A program made the translations under genes and the position numbers. Source: Azovibrio sp. (GTDB lineage: Bacteria; Pseudomonadota; Gammaproteobacteria; Burkholderiales; Rhodocyclaceae). Taken from it: a stretch of 47,039 nucleotides of DNA. The stretch covers positions 1 to 47,039 of the forward strand of contig JAOAIO010000005.1 of the NCBI GenBank assembly GCA_026414665.1. Reading direction: 5' to 3'. How positions within the stretch are numbered: the first letter of the stretch is position 1; every line of letters begins with the position of its first letter. This document shows, one piece after another, positions 8,637 through 17,045 of this stretch. The notes under the pieces are model-generated. The model was not told the DNA's origin. It did no database searches and was given only the letters and a program-made list of their open reading frames with translations.

Positions 8637-9605
8637 TTGTCCCTGCAACAGCTCTATGCCTTGATCGGCGACGATATGAAGGCGGTGGACGCCGTCATCC
8701 GTGAGCGCCTTCGTTCCGAAGTGGTGCTTGTCAATCAAGTGGCAGAATACATCATCGCCGGTGGCGGCAAGCGGATGCGTCCGGCGCTCGTTCTCCTGGC
8801 CGCCGGCGCGCTCGGCTACCGCGGCGCGCACAGCCACGAACTAGCGGCCGTCGTCGAATTCATCCACACCGCCACCTTGCTGCATGACGACGTGGTAGAC
8901 GAATCCGCGCTGCGGCGCGGGCGCGATACCGCCAATGCCGTGTTTGGCAATGCTGCGAGCGTCTTGGTCGGCGACTTTCTCTATTCGCGCGCGTTCCAGA
9001 TGATGGTGCGGGTCGGCCAGATGCGGGTCATGCAGGTCTTGTCGGATGCTACCAACATCATCGCCGAAGGCGAGGTGCTACAGCTCATGAACTGCCATGA
9101 CCCGGATGTAGACGAAGCCCGTTATCTCCAAGTCATCCGCTACAAAACCGCCAAACTATTCGAGGCTGCGGCGCGGCTTGGCGCCATCGTTGCCGGCGCC
9201 GAGCCACAGCTTGAAGCCGCCTTAGCTGACTATGGCATGTATCTCGGCACTGCTTTCCAACTGGTCGATGACGTGCTCGACTATTCCGGACAAGAGGCGG
9301 ACACCGGCAAGCACCTAGGCGACGACTTGGCCGAAGGCAAGCCTACCTTACCTTTGATTTACGTCATGCAGCACGGCACCCCGGAGCAGGCGGCCTGCGT
9401 GCGGCGCGCCATCGAGACGGGCGGCCGCGCCGATTTCCCGGCAGTGCTCGCCGCCATCCGCGCTTCCGGCGCGCTCGAACACACCTTGTCGCGCGCGCGC
9501 GAAGCGGCGCAGCAGGCTAGCCGCGCGATTGCGTGTTTGCCCGCTTCAAATTACAAGACATCTCTGCTACAATTGACGTCCTTCGCGGTTGATCGCTCCC
9601 ATTGA
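8637..9605 (+). CDS. ispB: Octaprenyl diphosphate synthase
   Basis: A trans-polyprenyl diphosphate synthase that builds the ubiquinone side chain from IPP and farnesyl-PP. Both aspartate-rich motifs are present: LLHDDVVDES (first, DDxxD) and LVDDVLDY (second), plus GGKRMRPALVLL. The chosen TTG start gives 322 residues, the usual length, with GGTGGG just upstream; the frame is open for another 30 codons, and an ATG at 8677-8688 (GDDMKAV) would remove conserved residues. The last codons overlap the 52-bp repeat and the tRNA-Pro promoter. Confidence 0.93.
   Translation: MSLQQLYALIGDDMKAVDAVIRERLRSEVVLVNQVAEYIIAGGGKRMRPALVLLAAGALGYRGAHSHELAAVVEFIHTATLLHDDVVDESALRRGRDTANAVFGNAASVLVGDFLYSRAFQMMVRVGQMRVMQVLSDATNIIAEGEVLQLMNCHDPDVDEARYLQVIRYKTAKLFEAAARLGAIVAGAEPQLEAALADYGMYLGTAFQLVDDVLDYSGQEADTGKHLGDDLAEGKPTLPLIYVMQHGTPEQAACVRRAIETGGRADFPAVLAAIRASGALEHTLSRAREAAQQASRAIACLPASNYKTSLLQLTSFAVDRSH
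9528..9579 (+). repeat. 52-bp exact direct repeat, native copy at the 3' end of ispB
   Basis: Identical to bases 1-52. This copy encodes the start of the last IspB segment (IACLPASNYKTSLLQLT) and includes the promoter elements of tRNA-Pro; it ends close to the predicted transcription start. Confidence 0.95.
9545..9573 (+). promoter_or_regulatory. Sigma-70 promoter of tRNA-Pro, inside ispB
   Basis: The -35 is TTCAAA (9545-9550) and the extended -10 is TGC-TACAAT (TACAAT at 9568-9573), with a 17-bp spacer. Transcription would start near 9580, about 57 bp before the tRNA. The whole promoter is also present in the repeat copy at bases 18-46. Confidence 0.6.
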
Positions 9606-9636
9606 GCGGAAGCATTCCGCGAGTCGTCAAAATCGT

Positions 9637-9713
9637 CGGAGTGTAGCTCAGCCCGGTAGAGCACTGCGTTCGGGACGCAGGGGTCGCATGTTCGAATCAT
9701 GTCACTCCGACCA
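9637..9713 (+). tRNA. tRNA-Pro (anticodon CGG)
   Basis: A complete cloverleaf: acceptor CGGAGTG pairs with CACTCCG, then discriminator A and an encoded CCA. The D-arm is GCTC...GAGC, the anticodon stem is CTGCG/CGCAG with loop TTCGGGA (anticodon CGG, reads CCG), and the T-loop is TTCGAAT. CCG is a frequent proline codon in a GC-rich genome. Confidence 0.97.
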
Positions 9714-9785
9714 CAACCGCCTTGTAGCCTAGGCGGAATCGATCCAAAGCCTCACCCCATTCGCCTCACCCCATTCATCGTCGTC

Positions 9786-9813
9786 GCCAAGCCATCGAAC
9801 TTGGCTATTTTTT
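9786..9813 (+). terminator. Intrinsic terminator of tRNA-Pro
   Basis: The stem GCCAAG / CTTGGC with loop CCATCGAA is followed directly by TATTTTTTG. It lies 73 bp after the tRNA 3' end. Confidence 0.8.
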
Positions 9814-10209
9814 GCCGATTTTCCGTCAGGATTCCGTCTATGTGCCCACCCGGCGCCTGCTCGGAGCGCTGCGCTGGGTGGGGGCTTCTTTGCTTCTTTT
9901 CATGCTTGCGAGCGGGCCGTGCTCAGGGGCCTGTGCGTGAAAGTCGCGCAACTCGGGTTGTTCCGGGGGGGGGCGGGAACGCCGCGCCGCTTTCATGCTC
10001 AAGGGGGCGCGGCGGGGTTCGGGTCGGTTGGCATGGCCAGGTGTCTCGCCCAGTCCGTGGCGGCGATGGGCTTGGCTGTGTTTTAGCGGGCTACGCTTGG
10101 ATGTCGGCGCGTAGCCAGGAGCGGTAAAATCCGATGCCGCCCACACAGGGCTTGGGGCCACGCTGGCGCTGTCCTGGCCGTAGCCCTCTGGGAAGGGCTG
10201 ATTTGGGCC
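9814..10209. other. 396-bp stretch without a recognisable gene
   Basis: Open frames here give arginine-, proline- or glycine-rich translations without family resemblance. Visible structure: a 32-codon hydrophobic microframe at 9842-9940 (GTG start, signal-peptide-like, ending in GPCSGACA, no good ribosome site); a run of nine G at 9965-9973; an 8-bp perfect hairpin GGCTACGC / GCGTAGCC at 10089-10116; and a 6-bp hairpin AGCCCT / AGGGCT near 10180-10200. It could be the leader of the downstream TAXI gene or a decayed gene. Confidence 0.5.
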
Positions 10210-10269
10210 GTGCGCGTTGGGTGCCGGCGATGCTGCGTCCGCAATGGCGAAGTGATCGGGAGAGAAGGA

Positions 10270-11619
10270 ATGGGCGTGCGTTTGCAGGCGTGGTGGATAG
10301 CCTTGCGTGAGTGGCTGGTGACGGGCTGGCCCTTGGTGCTGATTGCTGGACTTGGATTTTGGGCCGCCTTTCAGTTCGTCGAACCGGCGCCGCCGCGGCA
10401 TTTGGTGTTGACCACCGGGCGCGAGGATGGTGCTTACTACACGTTTGCCAAGCGTTATCAAGAAATTTTCGCCCGCAACGGCATCGAGCTGGAGATCCGT
10501 ACTTCCAGTGGCTCGCTGGAAAACTTGAAGCGTCTGCAGGCGGGCGAGGCGGATATTGCCTTCGTCCAGGGCGGTGATTATGCCGAGGCGGGCGAGGGGC
10601 TCTTGTCCTTAGGGAGTGTGTTTTACGAGCCGATCTGGGTTTTTGTGCGCGGCCGCCAGCCGCCTGACCGGCTCACGGCGCTCGCCGGCTGGCGCATCGG
10701 CATCGGCCAGGAAGGCAGCGGCGTGCGCGCGCTGGCCAGCCAGCTTTTGGCCGCGAACGAGTTGAGCCTGGCGCAGCGTCACGCGATTTCCCTGGGAGGT
10801 CTGGAGGCGGCCGAGGCCCTGCAGCAGGGGCGGCTCGACGCTTTGTTCGTCATCGCCGCGCCCGAGGCGCCGATCGTGCAGGTGCTGCTACGCTCGCCGG
10901 GCATTCAGGTCATGAGCTTCGCCCAGGCCGAGGCTTACCGCCGCCAGTTTCCCTATCTGTCGCGTCTGATCTTGCCCGAAGGCGGTGTCGACTTGGTGCG
11001 TAACTATCCGCCGCGGGATACTCAATTGCTGGCCACCACGGCCAATCTCGTCGTGCGCGATGATCTGCATCCGGCGCTGCTGACGTTGATGCTCAATGCG
11101 GCCCGCGAAGTGCATGGCGGGAGCGGCTTCTTTCATGCCGCCGGGGAATTTCCGGCTTATAAGGACAGCAGTTTCCCGCTTGCGGCCGGCGCAGCGCGGT
11201 TTTATCAATCCGGGCCGCCGTTCTTGCAGCGTTATCTGCCGTTTTGGCTCGCGGTGCTGGTCGACCGCTTCCTGGTTCTCGCCTTACCCTTGTTCGCCTT
11301 GCTGCTGCCGCTATTGCGCTTGGCGCCGACGCTTTATGCCTGGCGCATCCGCTCGCGCATCTGCCGCTGCTATGGCGAGCTCAAATTTCTCGAAAACGAC
11401 ATCAAGCGTCATTATGCTGATCCGACGGCATCGCCGCAGGGCGGCGCCGATTTCCGCCGGCGTCTCGATGAGATCGAGTCGGTGGCCAATGGTTTGTCTA
11501 TCCCGCTGGCTTTTACCGATTTGCTCTATACGCTGCGGGAACACATCAACCTGGTGCGCAAGGCCCTGGACCGCTATGAGCGGGAGCGGCAGGCCGCCGA
11601 TTGCGGGAGGGCCAAATGA
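10270..11619 (+). CDS. TAXI-family TRAP solute-binding protein with C-terminal membrane anchor
   Basis: A 449-residue protein. After an N-terminal membrane helix (about residues 14-35) comes a TAXI-type periplasmic binding domain: LVLTTGREDGAYYTFAKRY, the SGSLENLKRLQAGEADIAFVQGG block and a type-II binding fold to about residue 320. It then has a strongly hydrophobic segment (FLVLALPLFALLLPLLRL) and a cytoplasmic helical tail of about 100 residues. Known TAXI proteins deliver substrate to DctM-like TRAP permeases, but no permease gene is adjacent. Two anchors and a cytosolic tail suggest a sensor or scaffold rather than a free binding protein. GGGAGAG precedes the ATG. The stop overlaps the next start (ATGA). 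Confidence 0.85.
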   Translation: MGVRLQAWWIALREWLVTGWPLVLIAGLGFWAAFQFVEPAPPRHLVLTTGREDGAYYTFAKRYQEIFARNGIELEIRTSSGSLENLKRLQAGEADIAFVQGGDYAEAGEGLLSLGSVFYEPIWVFVRGRQPPDRLTALAGWRIGIGQEGSGVRALASQLLAANELSLAQRHAISLGGLEAAEALQQGRLDALFVIAAPEAPIVQVLLRSPGIQVMSFAQAEAYRRQFPYLSRLILPEGGVDLVRNYPPRDTQLLATTANLVVRDDLHPALLTLMLNAAREVHGGSGFFHAAGEFPAYKDSSFPLAAGAARFYQSGPPFLQRYLPFWLAVLVDRFLVLALPLFALLLPLLRLAPTLYAWRIRSRICRCYGELKFLENDIKRHYADPTASPQGGADFRRRLDEIESVANGLSIPLAFTDLLYTLREHINLVRKALDRYERERQAADCGRAK

Positions 11620-12254
11620 GCATGAGCGCTTTCCTCGTTGCCAATCCCAAAGGCGGGTCGGGGAAGTCCACCCTGGCCACCCATCTGGCTGCGTACCTCG
11701 CTTATCGTGGCCGGCGAGTGATGCTAGGCGACCTCGATCGGCAGCAGTCGGCACGTGCGTGGTTGGCGCTCAGGCCGGCGACGCTGCCGTCGATTGGCAC
11801 CTGGGAGATCGGTCCCGACCACATCGCCCGGCCGCCCAAGGGGACGACCCACGTCGTGCTCGATTCGCCTGCCGGCCTGCACGGCAAGGCCCTGGAAAAA
11901 GTGCTCAAGCTTGCGACCCGTGTCATCGTTCCGGTGCAGCCGGCCTTGTTCGACATGCTCGCTACCCGGCATTTTCTCGAAAGCCTGCGCGAGCTCAAGG
12001 CGATTCGCAAAGGTCGGGCTACGGTAGCGGTGATCGGGATGCGTGTCGATGCGCGCACCCGCGCCGCGGCAGAGCTCGAACGCTTTCTCGCCAGCTTCGA
12101 TTTGCCGGTGCTCACCTATTTACGCGATACCCAGAATTACGTCCAAGCCGCTGCCCAGGGGCTCACCCTATTCGACTGGCCGCCAGCACGGGTCGAGCGC
12201 GACCGTGAGCAGTGGCAGCCCATTCTCGATTGGGTCGAGGACGCTGGTGAATGA
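11616..12254 (+). CDS. ParA/MinD-like P-loop ATPase, orphan
   Basis: A 212-residue deviant-Walker-A ATPase. NPKGGSGKSTLATHLA lies at the N-terminus, the switch II region is VVLDSPAGLHG, and VIVPVQPALFDM is the usual beta-strand/Pro block of ParA proteins. Such ATPases position plasmids, chromosomes or protein cargos. No ParB or centromere-like repeat is nearby, so cargo positioning (PpfA/ParC-like) is more likely than DNA segregation. The start is the ATG overlapping the TAXI stop, with GGGAGG 5 bp upstream; coupled translation implies a joint task. Confidence 0.88.
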   Translation: MSMSAFLVANPKGGSGKSTLATHLAAYLAYRGRRVMLGDLDRQQSARAWLALRPATLPSIGTWEIGPDHIARPPKGTTHVVLDSPAGLHGKALEKVLKLATRVIVPVQPALFDMLATRHFLESLRELKAIRKGRATVAVIGMRVDARTRAAAELERFLASFDLPVLTYLRDTQNYVQAAAQGLTLFDWPPARVERDREQWQPILDWVEDAGE

Positions 12255-12323
12255 TCGCCGCCTAGCATTGCCGTGCTTCTGGAGCGATAATCAGAGTTTT
12301 CTTATAAACTAAACGAGAACAGC

Positions 12324-13376
12324 ATGTCCGACACGACTCGATATCCCTCCTTTAGCGAGATTGCCCGGGGCTTCGCGCCGGGTTGGTTTGCCGCGGTCAT
12401 GGGAAGCGGCGTCCTGGCGCTCGCCACACGGGCTTTGTCCGTGCGCTGGCCGGTGCTCGAATGTCCGGCTTTTTTTCTGCACATCTTCAATGTATTGCTC
12501 TTTCTGGCGTTGGCTTTGCCCTGGCTGACACGCTGGCTGCGTTTTCGCGACGCGGCCCTGGCCACGCTGAACCACCCGGTGCAGGCCAATTTCTATCCGA
12601 CCTTTTCCATCGCGCTGCTCGTGCTCGCCGCCCAGGGTCTGGCTTTTGGACACGATGTGTTGTGGGTCGAGCTCGCCTGGTGGACCGGGGCCGTGCTCAC
12701 CTATGTTTTTAGCTTCGCCATCCTTTACCGCATGTTCATGGGGGAGCATGTCGCGCTCGACCATGTGACGCCGGCTAAATTCATCCCCGCCGTCGGCCTC
12801 GTGGTCATGCCGGTGGCCGGAGGACCGTTGCTCGAGCACATGAGCGGCGCCGCGTACGAGTGGATGCGGCTCATGAACGTGCTCGGGCTAGGGGCCGGGG
12901 TGCTCATGTACTTGAGCCTGCTTGGGCTGATGATCTTTCGTAAGTATCTGCACAAGCCGGCCTTGGGCATTCTCACGCCTACGGTTTGGATCCAGCTTGC
13001 GCCGATTGGCGTGATTCCCGTTAGTCTGCTCAATCTCTTGCCGCATTTTCCTGCCATCGGTGGCCAGGCGGGGGCGTTGACCCTAGGGCTGCTGTTCTGG
13101 GGGGCTGGCGTTTGGTGGCTGGTCATGGCCGTGTGCGTCACCGCCGCGGCGCGGGCGCGTGGGCAATTGCCGTTCGCGCTGTCGTGGTGGGGTTTCATCT
13201 TCCCACTTGGCGCCTTCGTCATGCTGTCCTTGCGGCTGGCGCACGGGCTCGAGTTCGCTCCGGCTTACTGGGTAGGCGTTGCGGCTTGGGGGCTGATGTT
13301 GCTCTTGTGGAGCATCACCTTGTTGAAGACGCTGTCTGGCGTGGCAAGCGGCGCGATTTTCCGGCCGCACCCTTAA
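12324..13376 (+). CDS. SLAC1/TehA (TDT) family transporter or anion channel
   Basis: A 350-residue inner-membrane protein with about ten hydrophobic helices. The N-terminal FAPGWFAAVMGSGVLALA is the hallmark of the tellurite-resistance/dicarboxylate (TDT) family, which includes TehA, Mae1, Ssu1 sulfite exporters and plant SLAC1 channels. ALSWWGFIFPLGAFVMLSL near the C-terminus is the other conserved block. The substrate cannot be told from sequence; sulfite or another small anion is plausible. An AT-rich leader with TATAAA at 12303-12308 lies upstream. Confidence 0.85.
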   Translation: MSDTTRYPSFSEIARGFAPGWFAAVMGSGVLALATRALSVRWPVLECPAFFLHIFNVLLFLALALPWLTRWLRFRDAALATLNHPVQANFYPTFSIALLVLAAQGLAFGHDVLWVELAWWTGAVLTYVFSFAILYRMFMGEHVALDHVTPAKFIPAVGLVVMPVAGGPLLEHMSGAAYEWMRLMNVLGLGAGVLMYLSLLGLMIFRKYLHKPALGILTPTVWIQLAPIGVIPVSLLNLLPHFPAIGGQAGALTLGLLFWGAGVWWLVMAVCVTAAARARGQLPFALSWWGFIFPLGAFVMLSLRLAHGLEFAPAYWVGVAAWGLMLLLWSITLLKTLSGVASGAIFRPHP

Positions 13377-13503
13377 GATACGCCGCGTCTAGGCTAGAAT
13401 GGCGCTCCCCGCCGCTTGCGGCGGAGCGCCTGGTGGCGGCGCGAGCGCGCCCAGGCATTTCATGACGATAAATGCCCGGCGCCTTGCCGGTGGAGCGAGA
13501 CGA

Positions 13504-14799
13504 ATGCTGCAAATCACACCGGAACTGGCCCGGCGCCGCCTGCTGATGATGGCGGTGGTGGTGTTGACCTACATGCTGTCTTTCTTTCAGCGTTTTGCCC
13601 CAGCGGGCGTGGCGCAGGATTTGGCGGCCGCCTTCCAGACCTCGGCGGCTTCCCTAGGGGTGCTGGCCGCGACTTATTTTTATGTCTACACCCTGATGCA
13701 GATTCCCACGGGCATCCTCGCCGATACCTTGGGGCCGCGGCGCATTCTATTGCTTGGCGGGCTCGTGGGCGGGGCCGGCAGCTGGTTGTTCGGGTTCGCC
13801 CCGAATCTCGATGTGGCGCTAGTGGGGCGTACCTTGATCGGATTGGGTGTGTCCGTCACTTTCATCGCCATGCTCAAGCTCATTGCCGTCTGGTATGAGG
13901 AGCAGCGCTTCGCTACCATGACCGGCTTGGCTTTGTTGCTGGGCAATCTGGGCTCGGTGTTGGCCGGGGCGCCGCTCGCCATGATGGCGCAAGCGCTGGG
14001 TTGGCGCGAGGTATTCATGGGCGTAGGCGCGCTCTCCTTGGGGTTGGCGGCTTTGTGCTGGCTGATGGTGCGCGACCGCCCGGGCGCTCAAAGTGAGGCC
14101 GCGCCAGCGCGCCGTTTCGATCGCACGGTGGTGCTGCAAGGGATGCTCGACATCCTCAAGAATCGCGCCACCTGGCCGGTGGTGCTCGTCAATACCGGGG
14201 TGTCCGGCAGCTTCTTCACTTTCGGCGGCCTCTGGGCCATGCCTTTCTTGATGCAGGCGCACGGCTTGTCGCGTGCCGATGCCGCCGCGCATTTATCGCT
14301 CTTGTTCATGGGCTTCGCCTTGGGCAGCGTCATCATCGGCCACCTGTCTGACCGACTGCGGCGCAGAAAGCCGGTGCTGATCGCGGTATCGCATCTTTAT
14401 GCCCTGATCTGGCTGTTCTGGCTATCCGGCGCGCCGCTGCTTCCGGGGCTTTCCTATGTCTTGTTCGCGGCGATGGGGCTGGCGACGGCGAGCTTTACCC
14501 TGACCTGGGCCTGCGCCAAGGAAGTGAATCCGCCGCTCTTATCGGGCATGTCCACGTCGGTTGCCAACATGGGCGGCTTTGCCGCGGCGGCGCTCTTGCA
14601 GCCGCTGGTGGGAGCGGTGATGGACTTGAGCTGGGATGGCCGGCTGGCAGACGGCGCCCGGTTCTACAGCATGGCGGATTTTCAATGGGGCTTCGCCCTG
14701 CTTGCCGGCTTCGCCTTACTCGGGGCCGCCGCGGCCTGGTGGGTTAAGGAAACCGGCTGCCGCAATATTTGGCGCAGCAACGCCCTCGGGGCGGGCTAG
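13504..14799 (+). CDS. Major facilitator superfamily transporter
   Basis: A 431-residue carrier with about 12 transmembrane helices. The MFS loop 2-3 signature is seen as GILADTLGPRRILLLGG, and a second-half counterpart as GHLSDRLRRRKPVL. It resembles the anion:cation symporter/hexuronate-type branch, but the substrate is unknown. The start was taken at the ATG before LQITPELARRR, preceded by GGAGCGAGA; an upstream in-frame ATG would add 35 Gly/Ala/Arg-rich residues unlike the family. A hairpin follows the gene. Confidence 0.88.
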   Translation: MLQITPELARRRLLMMAVVVLTYMLSFFQRFAPAGVAQDLAAAFQTSAASLGVLAATYFYVYTLMQIPTGILADTLGPRRILLLGGLVGGAGSWLFGFAPNLDVALVGRTLIGLGVSVTFIAMLKLIAVWYEEQRFATMTGLALLLGNLGSVLAGAPLAMMAQALGWREVFMGVGALSLGLAALCWLMVRDRPGAQSEAAPARRFDRTVVLQGMLDILKNRATWPVVLVNTGVSGSFFTFGGLWAMPFLMQAHGLSRADAAAHLSLLFMGFALGSVIIGHLSDRLRRRKPVLIAVSHLYALIWLFWLSGAPLLPGLSYVLFAAMGLATASFTLTWACAKEVNPPLLSGMSTSVANMGGFAAAALLQPLVGAVMDLSWDGRLADGARFYSMADFQWGFALLAGFALLGAAAAWWVKETGCRNIWRSNALGAG

Positions 14800-14814
14800 C
14801 GTTCATGGGGGCTT

Positions 14815-14843
14815 GCCACGCCGCGGCATGAAAGCGGCGTGGC
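14815..14843. terminator. Hairpin between MFS gene and convergent small gene
   Basis: A perfect 10-bp inverted repeat (GCCACGCCGC / GCGGCGTGGC) with a 9-nt loop lies between two convergent genes. There is no clean T-run on either side, so it is a probable but imperfect bidirectional terminator. Confidence 0.5.
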
Positions 14844-14902
14844 GCCTCTTCCCTAACCCCTTTCTTGCACGAGGGGGCGTGAGTCAGGCCGCGACTTTTA
14901 CG

Positions 14903-15100
14903 TCAAAGCGGCTTACGGCAGCGGCTATCTTGGAACGGGCCGCCGACGCGTTCCCAGCCGGGGCCGAGGGAGATTTGCGAGCAGACTCGCGTGCCGTCGA
15001 GCTGACTCATCCAGAGGTAGTAGGGCGCGGGCGCCGCGCAGAGCGGCGCGGCAATGACGGCGAGCGCCAAAGGCAGGAGCCGGGATGAACGCATACGCAT
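14903..15100 (-). CDS. Small secreted protein, about 65 residues
   Basis: A signal peptide (RSSRLLPLALAVIAAPLCAAPA) is followed by a short mature domain: YYLWMSQLDGTRVCSQ, then GPGWERVGGPFQDSRC. The two cysteines, one in each block, could form a disulfide. The pattern of a W/Y-rich start, VCSQ and GGPF-D-RC resembles short conserved hypothetical exported proteins of betaproteobacteria (recollection, not a search). The start is ambiguous between ATGs at 15100 and 15094; no strong ribosome site is seen. A minus-strand TAAAAT lies about 80 bp upstream. Confidence 0.6.
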   Translation of the reverse strand: MRMRSSRLLPLALAVIAAPLCAAPAPYYLWMSQLDGTRVCSQISLGPGWERVGGPFQDSRCRKPL

Positions 15101-15342
15101 GGCAAATGATGTTCGTAAAGCCGGGGTGCCGCCCTTGTCGCCTGGCCGCACGCCCGGAAAGTGGACCTGTGTGTTAATGTGGCATTTTACCGGCACATCG
15201 GGAGTGGCCAGCGCGTGGCGTGGGATACGCCGCCTCGCGTATCGTCCTGGTGGGGTTCCGGCCATGCTCTGCCATATGTCTTACCCCGGTCTTACCCCGC
15301 GGCCGCTTGCGCCGGTTTTTTGAAACGCCTACATGTCATGCC

Positions 15343-15371
15343 TTGGACTGGCCTTGCGTAGTTGCTACACT
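15343..15371 (+). promoter_or_regulatory. Candidate extended -10 promoter for the DUF4124-glnL-glnG genes
   Basis: TTGGAC (15343-15348) lies 17 bp from TACACT (15366-15371), which is preceded by TGC as an extended -10. It sits just ahead of the DUF4124 start. Confidence 0.45.
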
Positions 15372-15392
15372 TGGGGCTCCTTGCTACGAGAT

Positions 15393-15887
15393 ATGACGAT
15401 GCCAAAAAAGCTGCTTGGATGTGCGTTGCTGCTGGGCGCGGTCTCGCTTGCTACCCCGGCCTGGAGTCAGATTTACCGCTGTGTCGATGCCGACGGCAAA
15501 GTGACTTATTCCAACGTCGGTAATAACAAAGGCTGCAAGCGGATGCAGCTCGACGCTCCCAATAGCATGGCGGCCCCGGCTCGGACGACCGGGCGCACGC
15601 CGGGGGCGGCGGCCAATCCGACGCCGGTCGACTTTCCACGCGTGACGGGCGAGGCCCAGAAGGCGCGTGACAATGACCGGCGAGCGATTCTGGAGCAGGA
15701 GCTAGCGAGCGAGCAAAAGGCTTTGGAGCAGGCCAAGAAGGAACTTGCCGAACAAGAAGCGGTACGGCACGGCGACGAAAAGAATTACCAGAAGGTCCTC
15801 GACCGGCTGCAACCTTACAAGGACAGGGTGGCGCAGCACGAGCGCAACATTCAGGCCATCAACCGCGAGCTGGCCAACCTCAAGTAG
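15393..15887 (+). CDS. DUF4124 domain periplasmic protein
   Basis: A 164-residue exported protein: a signal peptide ending near WSQ, a DUF4124 domain (IYRCVDADGKVTYSNVGNNKGCKR), a Pro/Ala/Thr linker, and a C-terminal coiled coil rich in Glu, Lys and Gln from about residue 95. Function is unknown. Genes of this type are often found just before glnL in betaproteobacteria, which fits here. An ATG two codons later is an alternative start. Confidence 0.85.
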   Translation: MTMPKKLLGCALLLGAVSLATPAWSQIYRCVDADGKVTYSNVGNNKGCKRMQLDAPNSMAAPARTTGRTPGAAANPTPVDFPRVTGEAQKARDNDRRAILEQELASEQKALEQAKKELAEQEAVRHGDEKNYQKVLDRLQPYKDRVAQHERNIQAINRELANLK

Positions 15888-15961
15888 CGGGCGCCACGCC
15901 AGGACGGATCGAGCGGCACATCTTTTCTTGGCCTGGCGCAAGAATTGCTAGCGATGCGGCC

Positions 15962-17026
15962 ATGCCCAAAATTTATACCCCTTTCAGCGGTCTCGATCAT
16001 CTCGCCTCGGCCGTCATTCTCATGGATGCGCAGCGGCACGTGCGCTACGCGAATGGCGCGGCCGAGAACCTTCTTGCCGTGACCGGTCGCTCTTTGGAGG
16101 GACGGCCCTTGGAGCAGGTGATGCGCTACAGCGCCACCTTGGAGGCCGCGCTTGAGAACGCCATCGCCAACAACTGGAGCTACACGGGCCAGAACGTTGA
16201 AATCCGCCGCGGCGACGACGATGTGCTGCATCTGAACTGCACGGTAACGCCAGTGCATTGCGAGGATGCGCCGGAAATTCGCATGTTGATGGAGCTGCAA
16301 CCGATCGATCAGCAGCTGAAAGCCAGCCGCGAGGAGCGCTTGATCGAGCAGCAGCAGGCTAGCCGCGAGCTGATCCGCAACTTGGCGCATGAAATCAAGA
16401 ACCCGCTGGGCGGCATCCGTGGCGCGGCGCAGCTGCTCGAACACGAGCTCAATAACCCCAGTCTCAAGGAATACACCCAGGTCATCATCAAGGAGGCGGA
16501 CCGGCTGCAAGACCTGATGCAGCGCCTGCTCTCGCCGCACCGCGCTACCATGCAGCCTTATCCGGTGAATATCCACGAGGTGCTCGAACGGGTGCGCAGT
16601 TTGCTGCTCTTGGAGTTTCCCGACGGTCTCGTGATTCGCCGCGATTACGATACGAGTCTGCCGGAGCTCGTCGGTGATCGGGAGCAGCTGATCCAAGTTT
16701 TCCTCAACATCGCCCGCAACGCGGCTCAGGCCATGGCGGGCCGGGGCGAAATCGTCTTCCAGACCCGAGCGGCGCGCCAGGTTACGCTTGTTAAGCGGCG
16801 TTTTCGTCTGGCCATCGATGTCGCCGTGATCGACAATGGTCCGGGCATTCCGGACGACATCAAGGAGCGCATGTTCTATCCCCTGGTGTCAGGCCGGCCC
16901 GATGGCACCGGTCTGGGCCTCACCCTGGCGCAGAGCTTCGTGCAGCAGCACCAGGGCAGCGTGGAATGCGATAGCCGGCCGGGGCGCACCCGCTTTCTCG
17001 TGCGCCTTCCCATCGAGCGGGCTTGA
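15962..17026 (+). CDS. glnL: Nitrogen regulation sensor histidine kinase NtrB
   Basis: A 354-residue cytosolic kinase that phosphorylates or dephosphorylates NtrC under control of PII proteins according to nitrogen status. An N-terminal PAS domain covers about 10-120. The H-box RNLAHEIKNPLGGIRGAAQLL has the phospho-acceptor His143. The ATPase domain shows IARNAAQAM (N box), VIDNGPGIP (G1) and GTGLGLTLAQ (G2). It lacks membrane segments, as NtrB should. glnG follows after 19 bp. Confidence 0.95.
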   Translation: MPKIYTPFSGLDHLASAVILMDAQRHVRYANGAAENLLAVTGRSLEGRPLEQVMRYSATLEAALENAIANNWSYTGQNVEIRRGDDDVLHLNCTVTPVHCEDAPEIRMLMELQPIDQQLKASREERLIEQQQASRELIRNLAHEIKNPLGGIRGAAQLLEHELNNPSLKEYTQVIIKEADRLQDLMQRLLSPHRATMQPYPVNIHEVLERVRSLLLLEFPDGLVIRRDYDTSLPELVGDREQLIQVFLNIARNAAQAMAGRGEIVFQTRAARQVTLVKRRFRLAIDVAVIDNGPGIPDDIKERMFYPLVSGRPDGTGLGLTLAQSFVQQHQGSVECDSRPGRTRFLVRLPIERA

Positions 17027-17045
17027 TATTTGCTAGGTTTTTTTC

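Noticed and set aside
9699-10127. 142-codon plus-strand frame after tRNA-Pro
   Set aside because: It starts inside the tRNA 3' half, crosses the terminator and gives Gly/Arg-rich sequence without motifs.
15300-15321. GC-rich hairpin followed by six T upstream of the DUF4124 gene
   Set aside because: The stem is only five pairs with a bulge and no plus-strand gene ends nearby; chance is likely, though a small RNA terminator cannot be excluded.
15349-15365. Sigma-54-like TGGC...TTGC before the DUF4124-glnL genes
   Set aside because: The spacing between GG and GC is 12 bp instead of 10, so it is not a functional match; the overlapping extended -10 fits better.
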